Assembly: GCF_001442615.1 (NCBI RefSeq)
Contig: NZ_LMXN01000001.1
Location: 186,001 to 250,000, forward strand
From: Algoriphagus resistens
GTDB lineage: Bacteria; Bacteroidota; Bacteroidia; Cytophagales; Cyclobacteriaceae
Reading direction: 5' to 3'
DNA: 64,000 nucleotides
Both the position numbers and the translations under genes were made by a program. The notes below the pieces were generated by a model. That model was given only the letters and a program-made list of their open reading frames with translations. It ran no database searches and was not told the origin of the DNA. Each line of letters opens with the position of its first letter. The first letter of the stretch is position 1. Positions 37,464-46,500 of the stretch are shown piece by piece.

Positions 37464-38066
37464 TCACTTTTCCTCCAGTTCTGTGAAATGGTCTTGCGCC
37501 AGTTTCACATAGAATTCCGGAGGATTTGAGGCTATGCACTTCTTCAATGCTGCGATAGCTTCTGATTTAGGTCTTGATCTCTACTTAATTATAATTTCAG
37601 AATACGTACGGTTTGATTTACGATGAACAGCATTGATGTCCAGTATTTTCTCTTTCCTTGAGACTTTCGCAGAACGATACCCCAGGTCATTCATTAGCTT
37701 ATTGAGCTTATCCTCATAGATCGCCAATTCAGGTTCTGATGAGTCCAACGTTTGAACCAGCCAAACCAGCATCGCTTTCATTTGGTAGAAATTACTTACG
37801 CATTTATCTGAGATAAATTGGTCAAAGAGTGTTTTTGCTTCATCCGATCTCTGTAGGGAGCCAAGACTTTTGAGTGTGTAAAGCAGAAGGTTTGAAAAAT
37901 GAAAATCCTCTATTACCTTCCTTTTTTGCATCAAGGGTAAAAAATACATGATCGCTTTTTCATGCATTTGCTGATAGGCATAAATGTATCCAATCTGACT
38001 TTGGCATTCTAATTTGATTATTTTATCTGATTCATTTACAAGTAGGAAAGAGTTGAATCGGTCCAC
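37464..38066 (-). pseudogene. hypothetical helical protein with an internal stop
   Basis: From GTG 38066 the frame gives 161 aa of helical, TPR-like sequence (IGYIYAYQQMHEKAIMYFLPLMQ). It meets a TAG at 37581-37583 and then continues in the same frame as a plausible tail (EAIAALKKCIASNPPEFYVK) to a TGA at 37464. The open frame also reaches about 38120 upstream without an ATG. Both ends look truncated, so I treat it as a pseudogene. The function is unknown. Confidence 0.5.
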
Positions 38067-38181
38067 GAAAGCCAGGTCAAATTTTGATATACTACATTCG
38101 TAGGGTAAGGGCTTTACTGCCTCGTTTTTAGTTAGTTAGTATTTCTTTGTTTTTTCGGAACGGTAACGTTTCATTGGTGAA

Positions 38182-39432
38182 TTAAGCTGATTTCATAGTT
38201 CTCGCTACCTTTTTCACCAACGGCCCAATGGTCAGTCCCTGTACAATAATTGAGAAAACAACGATCACGTAGGTCACAGTAAGGAAAAGTTCCCGCTCCA
38301 TCTGAGGTTCAAGAGAGAGGGCTAAGGCAATGGAAATCCCGCCACGGATTCCTCCCCAGGTCATTATCAAGCCCGTTTTAGGAATGAAGTCCAGCCGTTC
38401 TTTGAAAATAGCTATGGGGCCGGCCATTGCTATGTATCTGGCAAGCAAGGATAAGGGAATCGCAATCAACCCAAAAATCAAATATTCTTCAGTGGCCGTA
38501 ATAATTAACAGTTCAAGCCCGATCAGGACGAATAAAATAGCATTCAGCAGTACGTCAATCAGCTCCCAGAATTTATCCACATAATTATTTGTGGTTTCTG
38601 ACCAGGCTATTTTCGGTGATTTATTACCAATAACTATTCCGGCGACCACTACAGCCAAAGGACCTGATACATGCAGGTAGTGCGCCAATCCTGAAAGCCC
38701 CATAACCAAGGCCAGTGTAATCATCACTTCGGTTTCATAGTGGTCAATCACTTTCATCAGCCTGAATGTCAGCCACCCTGTGATCAGCCCCAGACCGATT
38801 CCGCCTACCACTTCTTCGAGAAACAGTAAGCCTACCTCACCGGCACCCACAGAGTCGATTCCTTTTTGGGCAAGTTTGAAGATTACCAGAAATATCACAA
38901 CGCCCACCCCATCATTAAAAAGGGATTCCCCTACAATTTTGACTTCCAGTTTTTTAGGGGCATCCGCATCTTTGAGGATTCCTAAAACAGCAATGGGGTC
39001 AGTAGGGGAGATCAGTGCACCGAACAAGAGGCAGTAGAGGTAGTCGATCCCATGTCCAAATGCTAAGAATACGAAGTACATCATGGTTCCCACAAGGAAG
39101 GTGGAAAGCGCTACTCCGATAGTGGCAAAAACTGCAATCGGGGCTTTCATGGCCCTCAGGGAATCCAGCTTGGTATGGAGAGCCCCGGCAAAAAGTAAAA
39201 AACTTAGCATAACGTCCAGGAGCACCGTTTCAAAATCGATAGAACCGATCAGCAACTCGGCCTCCTCTAAAAAAAAGTGATTGATTTTGCCTAAGGTAAT
39301 AACCACCAGTGTAAATGCAATTGAAATAATCATCAGACCAATCGTAAAAGGCAGCTTCAAAAATTTGGTATTGATAAAAGCGAAAGCTGCGGAAAGAACA
39401 GTAAGAATGGTGATGATGCTAAAAATGTCCAT
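38182..39432 (-). CDS. Na+/H+ (cation:proton) antiporter, CPA1/NhaP type
   Basis: About twelve membrane helices fill the 416 aa. The family's ion-site motifs are clear: GALISPTDPIAVLGIL, GESLFNDGVGVVIF and the conserved TWGGIRGGISIALALSL. CPA1 antiporters exchange Na+ or K+ for protons across the inner membrane, controlling pH and salt. No C-terminal regulatory domain is present. It is probably monocistronic. Confidence 0.93.
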   Translation of the reverse strand: MDIFSIITILTVLSAAFAFINTKFLKLPFTIGLMIISIAFTLVVITLGKINHFFLEEAELLIGSIDFETVLLDVMLSFLLFAGALHTKLDSLRAMKAPIAVFATIGVALSTFLVGTMMYFVFLAFGHGIDYLYCLLFGALISPTDPIAVLGILKDADAPKKLEVKIVGESLFNDGVGVVIFLVIFKLAQKGIDSVGAGEVGLLFLEEVVGGIGLGLITGWLTFRLMKVIDHYETEVMITLALVMGLSGLAHYLHVSGPLAVVVAGIVIGNKSPKIAWSETTNNYVDKFWELIDVLLNAILFVLIGLELLIITATEEYLIFGLIAIPLSLLARYIAMAGPIAIFKERLDFIPKTGLIMTWGGIRGGISIALALSLEPQMERELFLTVTYVIVVFSIIVQGLTIGPLVKKVARTMKSA

Positions 39433-39562
39433 TGGAGTAGTTCAATAAATACTTTTTTAAAGTACACTCATTTCTTCGATTGATCAATTTTGGACCTTAT
39501 TAACTGAAGCCTGAAATCATTAAAATTGCTAACTTGAGGTGGATGAAATCTATTGTGGTAAA

Positions 39563-39630
39563 GAAATCTAGCATGACTCAAGGGTCACACGCACGGGATG
39601 GTTATCGATCTGCAAGATTCCATGTGATCA
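39563..39630 (+). repeat. dispersed 70-bp leader repeat, copy 4
   Basis: This copy is inverted in the window, but in the same orientation as the others relative to its gene. On the plus strand it reads GCATGACTCAAGGGTCACAC, GGGATGGTTAT, GCAAGATTCCATGTGATCA. TTATAA at 39640-39645 and the ATG at 39650 follow. Confidence 0.85.
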
Positions 39631-39649
39631 AGAAATCAATTATAAACGC

Positions 39650-40117
39650 ATGAAATTCAATCTTTTAATTTTATTTGCTCTTGCTATGATAAGTTCTTGC
39701 TCCCCCAAGCGTGGGGATATGGGGGAAGCTGAAACTTTGGAAGTTGCAACCCAAATGCTGAATTACGATGAGCAAACCACCCAGCAGGTGGTCGACCATC
39801 ACTTAGAAGCATTTATTGGAAATGATCTAGAAGAGGTGATGGCCGATTATACAGAAGAATCTATTCTGATCACACCTGATCGAACTTACCGGGGATTGGC
39901 AGAAATCCGCGAAAATTTTGTCAATGCATATGCCGCTTTGCCAAAGGATTCAACTACTGTTACGGTTTTGAAAAATGTGGCGGTGAAAGATGTAGGTTAT
40001 ATCATTTGGGAAGCAGATGCCCCGAAATTTGATTTTAAGGGTTGTTCAGACTCATTTATTGTTCATGACGGGAAAATTATCCGTCAGACGTTTATGGGCA
40101 TGGTGGCTCTGAAATAA
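39650..40117 (+). CDS. NTF2-like (SnoaL-type) lipoprotein
   Basis: The signal ends in the lipobox ISSCS, so it is exported and lipid-anchored. The rest is an NTF2/SnoaL fold of about 110 residues (QQVVDHHLEAFIGNDLEEVMADYTEESILITPDRTY...; only the region is meant here). Such domains bind small molecules or act as isomerases, and function cannot be assigned from sequence. Its start is fixed by the repeat and TTATAA signal upstream. It converges with the DUF4153 gene with an 11-nt gap. Confidence 0.8.
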   Translation: MKFNLLILFALAMISSCSPKRGDMGEAETLEVATQMLNYDEQTTQQVVDHHLEAFIGNDLEEVMADYTEESILITPDRTYRGLAEIRENFVNAYAALPKDSTTVTVLKNVAVKDVGYIIWEADAPKFDFKGCSDSFIVHDGKIIRQTFMGMVALK

Positions 40118-40128
40118 GCAACACCTGA

Positions 40129-41370
40129 TTAGTGAAAGTTGAAAATCAAAGGGAAAAGAAATAGTACAATCGCCGCCCAGATGAAGTACACAGGAATATA
40201 TAGTACGATAGTTTTTCCGACTTCTATGCCTTCATTTGTTCTGCTTACTGTTCTGAAGAGTTTGCGGCCGATCATCAAAAGGTGGATCAGCATCAGAATA
40301 TTACTTCCCAAAACTGCCACCCTGTTTGGGGTAAATCCCCATTCGGCTATTCTAAATAGGATTGCAGACAAAGCGACTCCATTGACTATAATGGTGACGA
40401 TGGACAGAAGAAACAAGATCCAGAAGTCTGTGCTGCTCTTTTTCTTTTCGGTACTTTCGGCTACAGAGAAAAAGATCAGTGCCATGACCCCGACTAGAAG
40501 AGCGTTAAAAAGCAGCAGAAAATCCCGGTCGGTGTAAGGATCTTTTCCGGAAAAGATAATTGCCCCCAGGTAAACTATAAGCATGATCAAAACGGCGGGG
40601 CTAAATAGTTTAGCGATGATTGGCGAAACCTTATTCACTAGCTGAGGGTTAGATCGGGTCAGTAGAGTAGCCAGGATAGGAATGGCCGGAAGTCCAAAAA
40701 CCACCAGATTTTCCTGGAAGAATTTTTCGATATTGATATCAATCAGGTTAAAAAGCCCAAAGGTAATCCCTGATAAAATGCCTGCTGCTATTCCCAGTAA
40801 AGCTGACATCACTACGAGGTCTCCATTGAATCTTAGAAAATCCAATCTTTTGGTCAGGTTGTTGGGTTCATTTCCGGTAAAGGCTACTCCAATAAGAATC
40901 CAGAGCAATACTGGCAGATGAATACAAGCAAGGATCAGCGTGTCACTTTCTTTGTCGGGAAGTGAATTGATATAAATAAGGCATGCTGCCGAGAGGGCAC
41001 TGATGATTGCTATGGTCTTTGGTGCAAGTTTGTTTTTCCAGGCAAAAAAGAAGGTTAGGAAAGGGAATATAATAAAAGCGATATTCCTTGGGTAGAAGAA
41101 GTCTTCTGAGACAGAAAAAGTAAATGGAATTCTGGCTATCATTCCGGCAAGAAATGCTGAAATGGCGACAAAAAGCAAGTCGTTTTTAGATCCCCAAGAA
41201 ATAGAATTGGATTCATAGGTTAGCCGTTCATGCCAGATTTTGGCAGGGATGCTATCGGCAATTTCAGGATAAACGGAAGTAAAAGCAGTTTTGAAGTCAG
41301 ACTTGTTCTTTCTGTAAAGATGCTCCAAAAAGGCTGGATCATCGATGTGGGATTTGATTTCTTGATGCAT
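40129..41370 (-). CDS. DUF4153-like integral membrane protein
   Basis: The 413 aa protein has a soluble N-terminal segment of about 55 residues followed by roughly eleven hydrophobic helices, matching the DUF4153 layout. Charged loops such as FTGNEPNNLTKRLDFLRFNGD lie between helices. No catalytic residues are known for the family. It starts with ATG 41370. Confidence 0.72.
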   Translation of the reverse strand: MHQEIKSHIDDPAFLEHLYRKNKSDFKTAFTSVYPEIADSIPAKIWHERLTYESNSISWGSKNDLLFVAISAFLAGMIARIPFTFSVSEDFFYPRNIAFIIFPFLTFFFAWKNKLAPKTIAIISALSAACLIYINSLPDKESDTLILACIHLPVLLWILIGVAFTGNEPNNLTKRLDFLRFNGDLVVMSALLGIAAGILSGITFGLFNLIDINIEKFFQENLVVFGLPAIPILATLLTRSNPQLVNKVSPIIAKLFSPAVLIMLIVYLGAIIFSGKDPYTDRDFLLLFNALLVGVMALIFFSVAESTEKKKSSTDFWILFLLSIVTIIVNGVALSAILFRIAEWGFTPNRVAVLGSNILMLIHLLMIGRKLFRTVSRTNEGIEVGKTIVLYIPVYFIWAAIVLFLFPLIFNFH

Positions 41371-41427
41371 GGTAGATAGGGGAAAAGGAGTTTGTAAATG
41401 ATAAATACTTGATTTCGGATTTATGTA

Positions 41428-42159
41428 TTAGTGCTGATTCTTCATTTGGTAGAATCGATCAAGGCAGTTATCCAGGGGAGTGCCAACAGTATGAATACAC
41501 TCGCAAAATTCAAATCCGGCTTCCTTGTTTTCTGTTCCGATGAACTGGGATCTGCAATCCGAAAGTGAATTCTGTGGCATAACCTCATGTCCAAAGAGGG
41601 AAAACCAAACCAAGAAAGCCATGGTGGAAAGTACTCCGACACAAAACATAACTGGGAATTTTGTTTCGTACTTCGCAGGTTTTGCCATGCTGACTTCTTT
41701 TGAATAGCGGGTGAATGGAAGTATGTATTTTAGTTTATCGTAGTGCCATGCCAGAAGGTAGAGGTTTGCCAAAACCATCAAAGGCGAAGTAACAAAGGAA
41801 CCTACAAAGCGTACTGCAAAAGATAAAACCCAAATGTTTACCATAATGGGTAGGTATAACAATGCCCCTGATAAAACTGTGCGGGGAATTAGAAGTAAGA
41901 TGGCAGCCAACACCTGGGCATAGCCGATGAAAGTATAGTAATAACCGGTATGGTGCAATGCTTCCAGATAGGCACCCATGGGATGGATTTCGGATAGGCC
42001 GCTGGCAAACCGTTCTCCGAGGATTTTTACCGTGCCCGCAACCAGAAACGCATAGGCGAGCAGGATTCGGCACACGAGTTGAAATATCCAGTGCCATCTG
42101 TTTTTCTTGATGCTGAAATAATACGCCTCCAGCTTTTCGGGTAACCTTGATAATGTCAT
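41428..42159 (-). CDS. DoxX-like membrane protein
   Basis: About five hydrophobic helices include a DoxX-like first pair (FQLVCRILLAYAFLVAGTVKIL) and GYAQVLAAILLLIPRTVLSGALL. The last 45 residues form a Cys-containing tail (CRSQFIG, FCECIH, DNCLDRF). I start at 42159 (MTLSRLPEKLEAYY). The frame extends to 42216, which would overlap the next gene by 10 nt. It follows the small membrane gene and may be co-transcribed. Function unknown. Confidence 0.7.
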   Translation of the reverse strand: MTLSRLPEKLEAYYFSIKKNRWHWIFQLVCRILLAYAFLVAGTVKILGERFASGLSEIHPMGAYLEALHHTGYYYTFIGYAQVLAAILLLIPRTVLSGALLYLPIMVNIWVLSFAVRFVGSFVTSPLMVLANLYLLAWHYDKLKYILPFTRYSKEVSMAKPAKYETKFPVMFCVGVLSTMAFLVWFSLFGHEVMPQNSLSDCRSQFIGTENKEAGFEFCECIHTVGTPLDNCLDRFYQMKNQH

Positions 42160-42206
42160 TTGATTTAGGATTTTATACGTATCAGATGTAGTGGTTTTAC
42201 ATTGGG

Positions 42207-42533
42207 TCAATCCCAATGTCCTGTGACACTGAAAGCCAATACAGCACTGATCCAGATCGCTATGAAATAAATGAGGGTGCTGAACATTAGCGCTACCAGC
42301 TTTTTATTCCCTGTGGGAAACCAGACAAAGCCCATCAAATAGAAGAATAGGGCACCAAAAATACCCCCAAAAGGAATAAAGGTCAGTGGGATAAGCATCC
42401 ATGCCTCGAAAAGATCTTCTTTTGTCAGGATAATAAATGCGAGCCAAGACAAGGGGATGCTAGCTCCGATCAGTCCGGCAACAAACGCAGATTTGGGTTT
42501 AAAACCTCGTAGAAATTCGATGTTAGTTTTCAT
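42207..42533 (-). CDS. small integral membrane protein (108 aa)
   Basis: Three hydrophobic helices are visible (residues 16-36, 45-70, 80-102), with GAFFxYLMGFVWFP-like aromatic turns. I do not recognise the family. It is downstream of a winged-helix regulator and another membrane protein on the same strand, so it is probably part of that small operon. Confidence 0.65.
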   Translation of the reverse strand: MKTNIEFLRGFKPKSAFVAGLIGASIPLSWLAFIILTKEDLFEAWMLIPLTFIPFGGIFGALFFYLMGFVWFPTGNKKLVALMFSTLIYFIAIWISAVLAFSVTGHWD

Positions 42534-42586
42534 AATTTAAACGTTTTGAAAGTGCTTTGTATTTCAAAGTGAAAATCTAAATTTTT

Positions 42587-42880
42587 TTAGTTTTTATTTT
42601 CCTTGATTAAATTTTCCAAGAATTCAAGGTGCTCTTGAAAAGCCATTTTGCCAGTTTCAGTAGCGGAGTAATTGGTCATTGTTTTTCTCCCGACAAAGGA
42701 TTTATTGACTTGGATATATTCCTGTTTTTCAAGATTTTTCAGGTGAGAAGCCAGATTCCCGTCAGTCACCTCCAGGATTTCCTTGAAAGAATTGAAGTCA
42801 TATTCCTCATTTACCATCAGGATAGACATGACACGAAGCCTGACGACATTTTCAAATGCTTTATCGTAATTCCCCTTCAC
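42587..42880 (-). CDS. winged-helix transcriptional regulator (HTH_34-like)
   Basis: The 97 aa protein is a single winged helix: RLRVMSILMVNEEYDFNSFK, then DGNLASHLKNLEKQEYI (recognition helix) and a wing with TNYSATETG. It resembles the small ArsR/MarR-like regulators that accompany membrane protein genes in Bacteroidota. Its start is 1 nt past the stop of the preceding membrane protein gene, so the two are co-transcribed. Confidence 0.85.
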   Translation of the reverse strand: MKGNYDKAFENVVRLRVMSILMVNEEYDFNSFKEILEVTDGNLASHLKNLEKQEYIQVNKSFVGRKTMTNYSATETGKMAFQEHLEFLENLIKENKN

Positions 42881-42881
42881 G

Positions 42882-43496
42882 TTACCTGTCGTATTTGTAG
42901 TACATCATCGCCCCATAGATGATATGCAAAACCCCAAAACCAACCGCCCATAGAATCAATCCAAACCCAGGGAAGAAAGCTGATATAATTCCCAGAACCA
43001 ATTGGCAATAGCCTAAGTATTTGATGTCATTCAAGGTGAAATTAGATGCATTCAGCAAGCCTAGACCATAGAATATCAACGTTGCCGGTGCTGCTACAAC
43101 TAGATATCCTCTTGACATAAGCGCCAGGCAGAAAATAGCACCTACTAGTACAGGAATAAACAAAGCCTGCATAAAACGCCTGCTGGCCGGAGACCAAAAT
43201 AAGTGGGCTCTTTTCCTGCTTTTATTTTGGCTCATAACCCAGGCTGTGCCAATCGACAGAAGCAAGACAATTGCAGCGGTAGTCAGCAATTTCCTTAAGA
43301 TATCGTCCTGGTTAATTGTGTTGATGTCTGTCCCGAAGGGCATGTTTGGATAATAAATCCATCCGTATGCCATCCCGGCAGCAATCAGTGCGTAGGTACC
43401 CGCAAGAATTCCAGAAAGTCCGTTAAGAGACAGAAAGCGGGTACTCCGTTCCATCATGGATTTGATTTCGGCTAACTCTTGTTCTGGTTTTCTCAT
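42882..43496 (-). CDS. integral membrane protein paired with the winged-helix regulator
   Basis: About six hydrophobic helices are predicted after a cytoplasmic N-terminus (PEQELAEIKSMMERSTRFLSL). I start at ATG 43496; the frame extends to 43520. I do not know the family by name, but such proteins are often encoded directly before a winged-helix gene, as here. Function unknown. Confidence 0.7.
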   Translation of the reverse strand: MRKPEQELAEIKSMMERSTRFLSLNGLSGILAGTYALIAAGMAYGWIYYPNMPFGTDINTINQDDILRKLLTTAAIVLLLSIGTAWVMSQNKSRKRAHLFWSPASRRFMQALFIPVLVGAIFCLALMSRGYLVVAAPATLIFYGLGLLNASNFTLNDIKYLGYCQLVLGIISAFFPGFGLILWAVGFGVLHIIYGAMMYYKYDR

Positions 43497-43583
43497 ATTT
43501 AAAAGTACTTTGAGATACAAAGTAAAATCAAATATTTTAAACTTTACTATATCAGGAAAAATATTTTGATATTGAGATGAGTC

Positions 43584-44030
43584 TTATTCTTCTTCCGGGA
43601 TCGCCATGGTGTGATTGCCTATCAACTGGCATTTCCCATTGATTTCCACATAAGTTCTCATAAAATGGTATTTGGTAGGAGTTGGGCCTCGATCTACCAC
43701 AGTGAAGCCGGTAACAACCGCTGTGTTGCCGGTGATCGCAACTTTTACACCTTCCTGTATTCTGGACCGGGTGTCACTTGTGCCTTTTGCCGACTGGGTT
43801 TCTGCCCGTTTTACTACCGCTTCTTTCGTGTCTATCATCGAGGCATGGTTATGTACCCAAATGAAATCTTCTGCCAAGACATTCCTGAAAAATCCAGGGT
43901 CAGGATTTAGATTGCTTGCTTCCCATTGGGCGTCCAGTGCTTTGATGGATTCCGCTGTCATGCAGCGCTGCTGGGCTTTTGCGTAAAAACTAATCAGGAC
44001 CAGCAAGGATAGAAGGGAGAGACGTTTCAA
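43584..44030 (-). CDS. secreted NTF2-like protein (DUF4440-type)
   Basis: A signal peptide (RLSLLSLLVLISFYAKAQQ) precedes an NTF2-like domain with KALDAQWEASNLNPDP-like start, AEDFIWVHNHASMIDTKEAVVKR and TVVDRGPTPTKYHFMRTYV. DUF4440/SnoaL members are small binding or isomerase domains of varied role. The protein should be periplasmic. It is probably monocistronic. Confidence 0.82.
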   Translation of the reverse strand: MKRLSLLSLLVLISFYAKAQQRCMTAESIKALDAQWEASNLNPDPGFFRNVLAEDFIWVHNHASMIDTKEAVVKRAETQSAKGTSDTRSRIQEGVKVAITGNTAVVTGFTVVDRGPTPTKYHFMRTYVEINGKCQLIGNHTMAIPEEE

Positions 44031-44317
44031 TTTATCGGGATATTTGGTTTACAGAGATCAATATATGGGTTTTAAGAGAATGAACAGCAATAAAGCGGGA
44101 TTTCATGTAAAGTAGCCTGCGTTAAAAATAATTTTAGGAAGAAATTCTCTGCCTCATTATTTTGGCTGTATAATTCTGGTTAACCATGGAAGAACAAGAA
44201 GTTTGAATTGGTTTATGCTGCAGTCTATGGAGAGCGGTGGAAATTCACAGAAAGCCCAACTGCCTCCGAAAAATTATAGGATGAAACTTATACACTGGGA
44301 AGCCTTCATAATTAATT

Positions 44318-45154
44318 TCATGGATTGATCTGGATTTTCAATAGATCCAGCACGGCGCTGATGACCAATTCCGGCTCATCAAGCTGTATAAAATGACCGC
44401 TTTCGGATGTTGTAATGATTTTTAATCGGGGAATTTGATGTTGAAGTCCACGGTTTAGCTCCTGCTTTATTCTTATTACCTCCCCGGTCAGTAAAGCAGC
44501 CTGGTTAAGACGTGCTGACTCTATCAGTACAACAGGTATTGAAGAAGGTACTTTGTTTTTTCTCATGTAGCTGTCCCAGGATCTCCGGGAAGCTATTTCA
44601 GCTTGAAATCCCAGGGGTGAAGCTGGATCAGGCGTATGGATCAGACTGTCTAAGTGTCTACGCTCTTCTTGCGGAAAAGTAAGTAAAACCCGTTCTGTCA
44701 AGTACTCATTTCCAGGGTCAATCAATACCATGCCGTTAACTTTTTCAGGATATTTTTCGGCAAAATCCCTTGCTACAAATCCCCCCAGGGAGTGGCCTAC
44801 CAAAAGTATGTTGTCTTTTGTTTCTGTCTTATCCAAAATAACCAGGAGTTCCGAAGTCATATTTTCAACAGTTCGCGGTACACAGCGCATTTCAGATTTT
44901 CCGATTCCGGGCTTATCATAGGATAATGTTCTGGTCACCTGTGCAATTTCTTTTTGGACTGGCTTAAAGTCCTCAAGATTACTTCCTGCTCCGGTAATGA
45001 ATACAACGGTGGGTGTCCCTGATCCCGCTAAAAAGACATGTTGGTTCTTTCCTTCAACCGGGATTTTCTGAACTCCTGTTGGCAATGCTGCATTACAGCA
45101 GAGCATAAGAAAAAAACAGGGCAGATGGGTAAGTGCTAAAAATTTTGTTTTCAT
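44318..45154 (-). CDS. secreted alpha/beta hydrolase
   Basis: A Cys-rich hydrophobic N-terminus (FFLMLCCN) suggests a signal or lipobox. The hydrolase core has the oxyanion segment FITGAGSNLEDF, the nucleophile elbow GHSLGGFVA, the acid region near VLIESARLN and the catalytic His in SESGHFIQL. It is an esterase/lipase-like enzyme of unknown substrate, likely outside the cytoplasm. Confidence 0.88.
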   Translation of the reverse strand: MKTKFLALTHLPCFFLMLCCNAALPTGVQKIPVEGKNQHVFLAGSGTPTVVFITGAGSNLEDFKPVQKEIAQVTRTLSYDKPGIGKSEMRCVPRTVENMTSELLVILDKTETKDNILLVGHSLGGFVARDFAEKYPEKVNGMVLIDPGNEYLTERVLLTFPQEERRHLDSLIHTPDPASPLGFQAEIASRRSWDSYMRKNKVPSSIPVVLIESARLNQAALLTGEVIRIKQELNRGLQHQIPRLKIITTSESGHFIQLDEPELVISAVLDLLKIQINP

Positions 45155-45196
45155 ACTAACGCTTTTCTATAGCATTGCTTCTTGGTTAAAAATTTT

Positions 45197-45682
45197 TTAC
45201 CCAGAGGAAAGATAGATCAAAATTGACAAAATCCCCAGTATGCAGATGAACCAGAATATCCAATACGGTTTTCTCTTGAGTGGATTTTTGCCCCAGAAAG
45301 CCCAGGTGAGCTTCATCATTAGCCGTCGGTTTTTTGCGATCCAGTTGTATGTGTGGTCACTAAGTTTTTGAAAAGTGCCAGCGCTTTCATATCGGCTATG
45401 CCAGTGTTTTTTTGGATTTTTGAAATACCAGAATGTCCGATATGCGGAATCCGGCCCACTGAATACAGAACCGTCTGCCTCAATCAGTCGAGAGGCTTTC
45501 TTAAATTCTTTCAGTGGGATATCCGGGAATTCGGAGGCAACTTCTTGGAAAGTCTTGTAGGTCAAACCATCTGTTTTGCTCTTCCAAACCAGGATCCAAT
45601 ACCTACAAAAGGCACATTCTCCGTCCCAGATAAATAAAGGCTGTTTGGGAGGATTGGAAGTTTTTTGGAACGTGGTGAACAT
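45197..45682 (-). CDS. DCC-family (DUF393) thiol-disulfide oxidoreductase-like protein
   Basis: The DCC family's N-terminal motif is present as WDGECAFCRYW, with its CxxC pair, followed by TYKTFQEVASEFPDI and the helical PDSAYRTFWYF region. A C-terminal membrane helix (IFWFICILGILSILIYL) anchors it. The redox role of this family is proposed but not well proven. It lies 42 nt after the hydrolase gene's start in the upstream direction. Confidence 0.85.
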   Translation of the reverse strand: MFTTFQKTSNPPKQPLFIWDGECAFCRYWILVWKSKTDGLTYKTFQEVASEFPDIPLKEFKKASRLIEADGSVFSGPDSAYRTFWYFKNPKKHWHSRYESAGTFQKLSDHTYNWIAKNRRLMMKLTWAFWGKNPLKRKPYWIFWFICILGILSILIYLSSG

Positions 45683-45833
45683 TAGCTAATATAGAAGGTA
45701 AAACGATTGAGTTTGGAATACTGGTACGGATTTAAACAGTGAATGATTTAATGTTTTTTTTGGGTGTAAGGAAATATCCTTCCGCTTCTGTTATCGGTTT
45801 ATATGAAATCCATTACTAGGATATTAGCTTTTC

Positions 45834-45978
45834 TCACAGTAATGCAATAAAAGCTTCGTAGTGTTCTGGAACACTGGAGTTATAGGCCATTTTGGTCACC
45901 CTTCTTCTGTCTTCCGTCCAGTATGCCAAAGAAAATCACGGAACTGGCATCATTGCGTATAATCACATAATTAGTCAT
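45834..45978 (-). pseudogene. short frameshifted gene fragment
   Basis: From ATG 45978 the frame reads NYVIIRNDASSVIFFGILDG, then shifts. Removing one G near 45905 restores a frame that continues VTKMAYNSSVPEHYEAF to a stop at 45834, giving 47 aa. The opening matches the fragment at 23767-23832. The family is not known to me. Confidence 0.4.
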
Positions 45979-46010
45979 AGATTTTCCATTATTCATACTC
46001 CGAAACTGAT

Positions 46011-46018
46011 TACTTTTG
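46011..46018 (+). promoter_or_regulatory. TAnnTTTG-type -7 element
   Basis: TACTTTTG matches the Bacteroidota -7 consensus and lies 20 bp before the ATG at 46039. A -33 TTTG is not obvious. Confidence 0.35.
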
Positions 46019-46038
46019 CGGCGTTTAATTACTAATGG

Positions 46039-46500
46039 ATGTTATTAGATTTATTTACCGCAATGCTTTGGAGCATTTCCCCTTTTGGGGAGGCTAAAGT
46101 CGGAATTCCTTATGCCATACTCAAGGGTGTGAATATTTATCTGGCTTTTATTTGTAGCTTTTTAGCCAATTTATTGGTCTTTCCCATAATGAATTTCTTT
46201 CTTGATGTAGTCAACAGGTACTTTTTTAAGTGGTATTATTACAAAAAAGCTGCAATTTTCGTAGGTCGCCGCGCAAAAGCGGGTGCAGGAAAAAATGTTA
46301 AGAAATATGGTTTTTGGGGCCTGATGGTTTTCGTGGCAATGCCCATCCCAGGAACTGGGGTTTATGCCGGAACTATTGCCGGGTATCTTTTTGGATTGGA
46401 GCGGAAGAAGGCATTTTTTGCAAATGCCATAGGCATATTCATTTCGTGCGTAATTGTTTGGGTCGCTACTTTGACAGCGATGCAGGGGTTTAACAATTGA
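46039..46500 (+). CDS. small multidrug export protein (PF06695-like)
   Basis: The 153 aa protein has the family's features: an N-terminal helix with SPFGEAKVGIPYAI, a second helix pair, and the glycine-rich segment PIPGTGVYAGTIAGYLFGL followed by a C-terminal helix. Named a small multidrug export protein by homology, its transport activity is weakly established. It is a single-gene unit on the plus strand. Confidence 0.85.
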   Translation: MLLDLFTAMLWSISPFGEAKVGIPYAILKGVNIYLAFICSFLANLLVFPIMNFFLDVVNRYFFKWYYYKKAAIFVGRRAKAGAGKNVKKYGFWGLMVFVAMPIPGTGVYAGTIAGYLFGLERKKAFFANAIGIFISCVIVWVATLTAMQGFNN

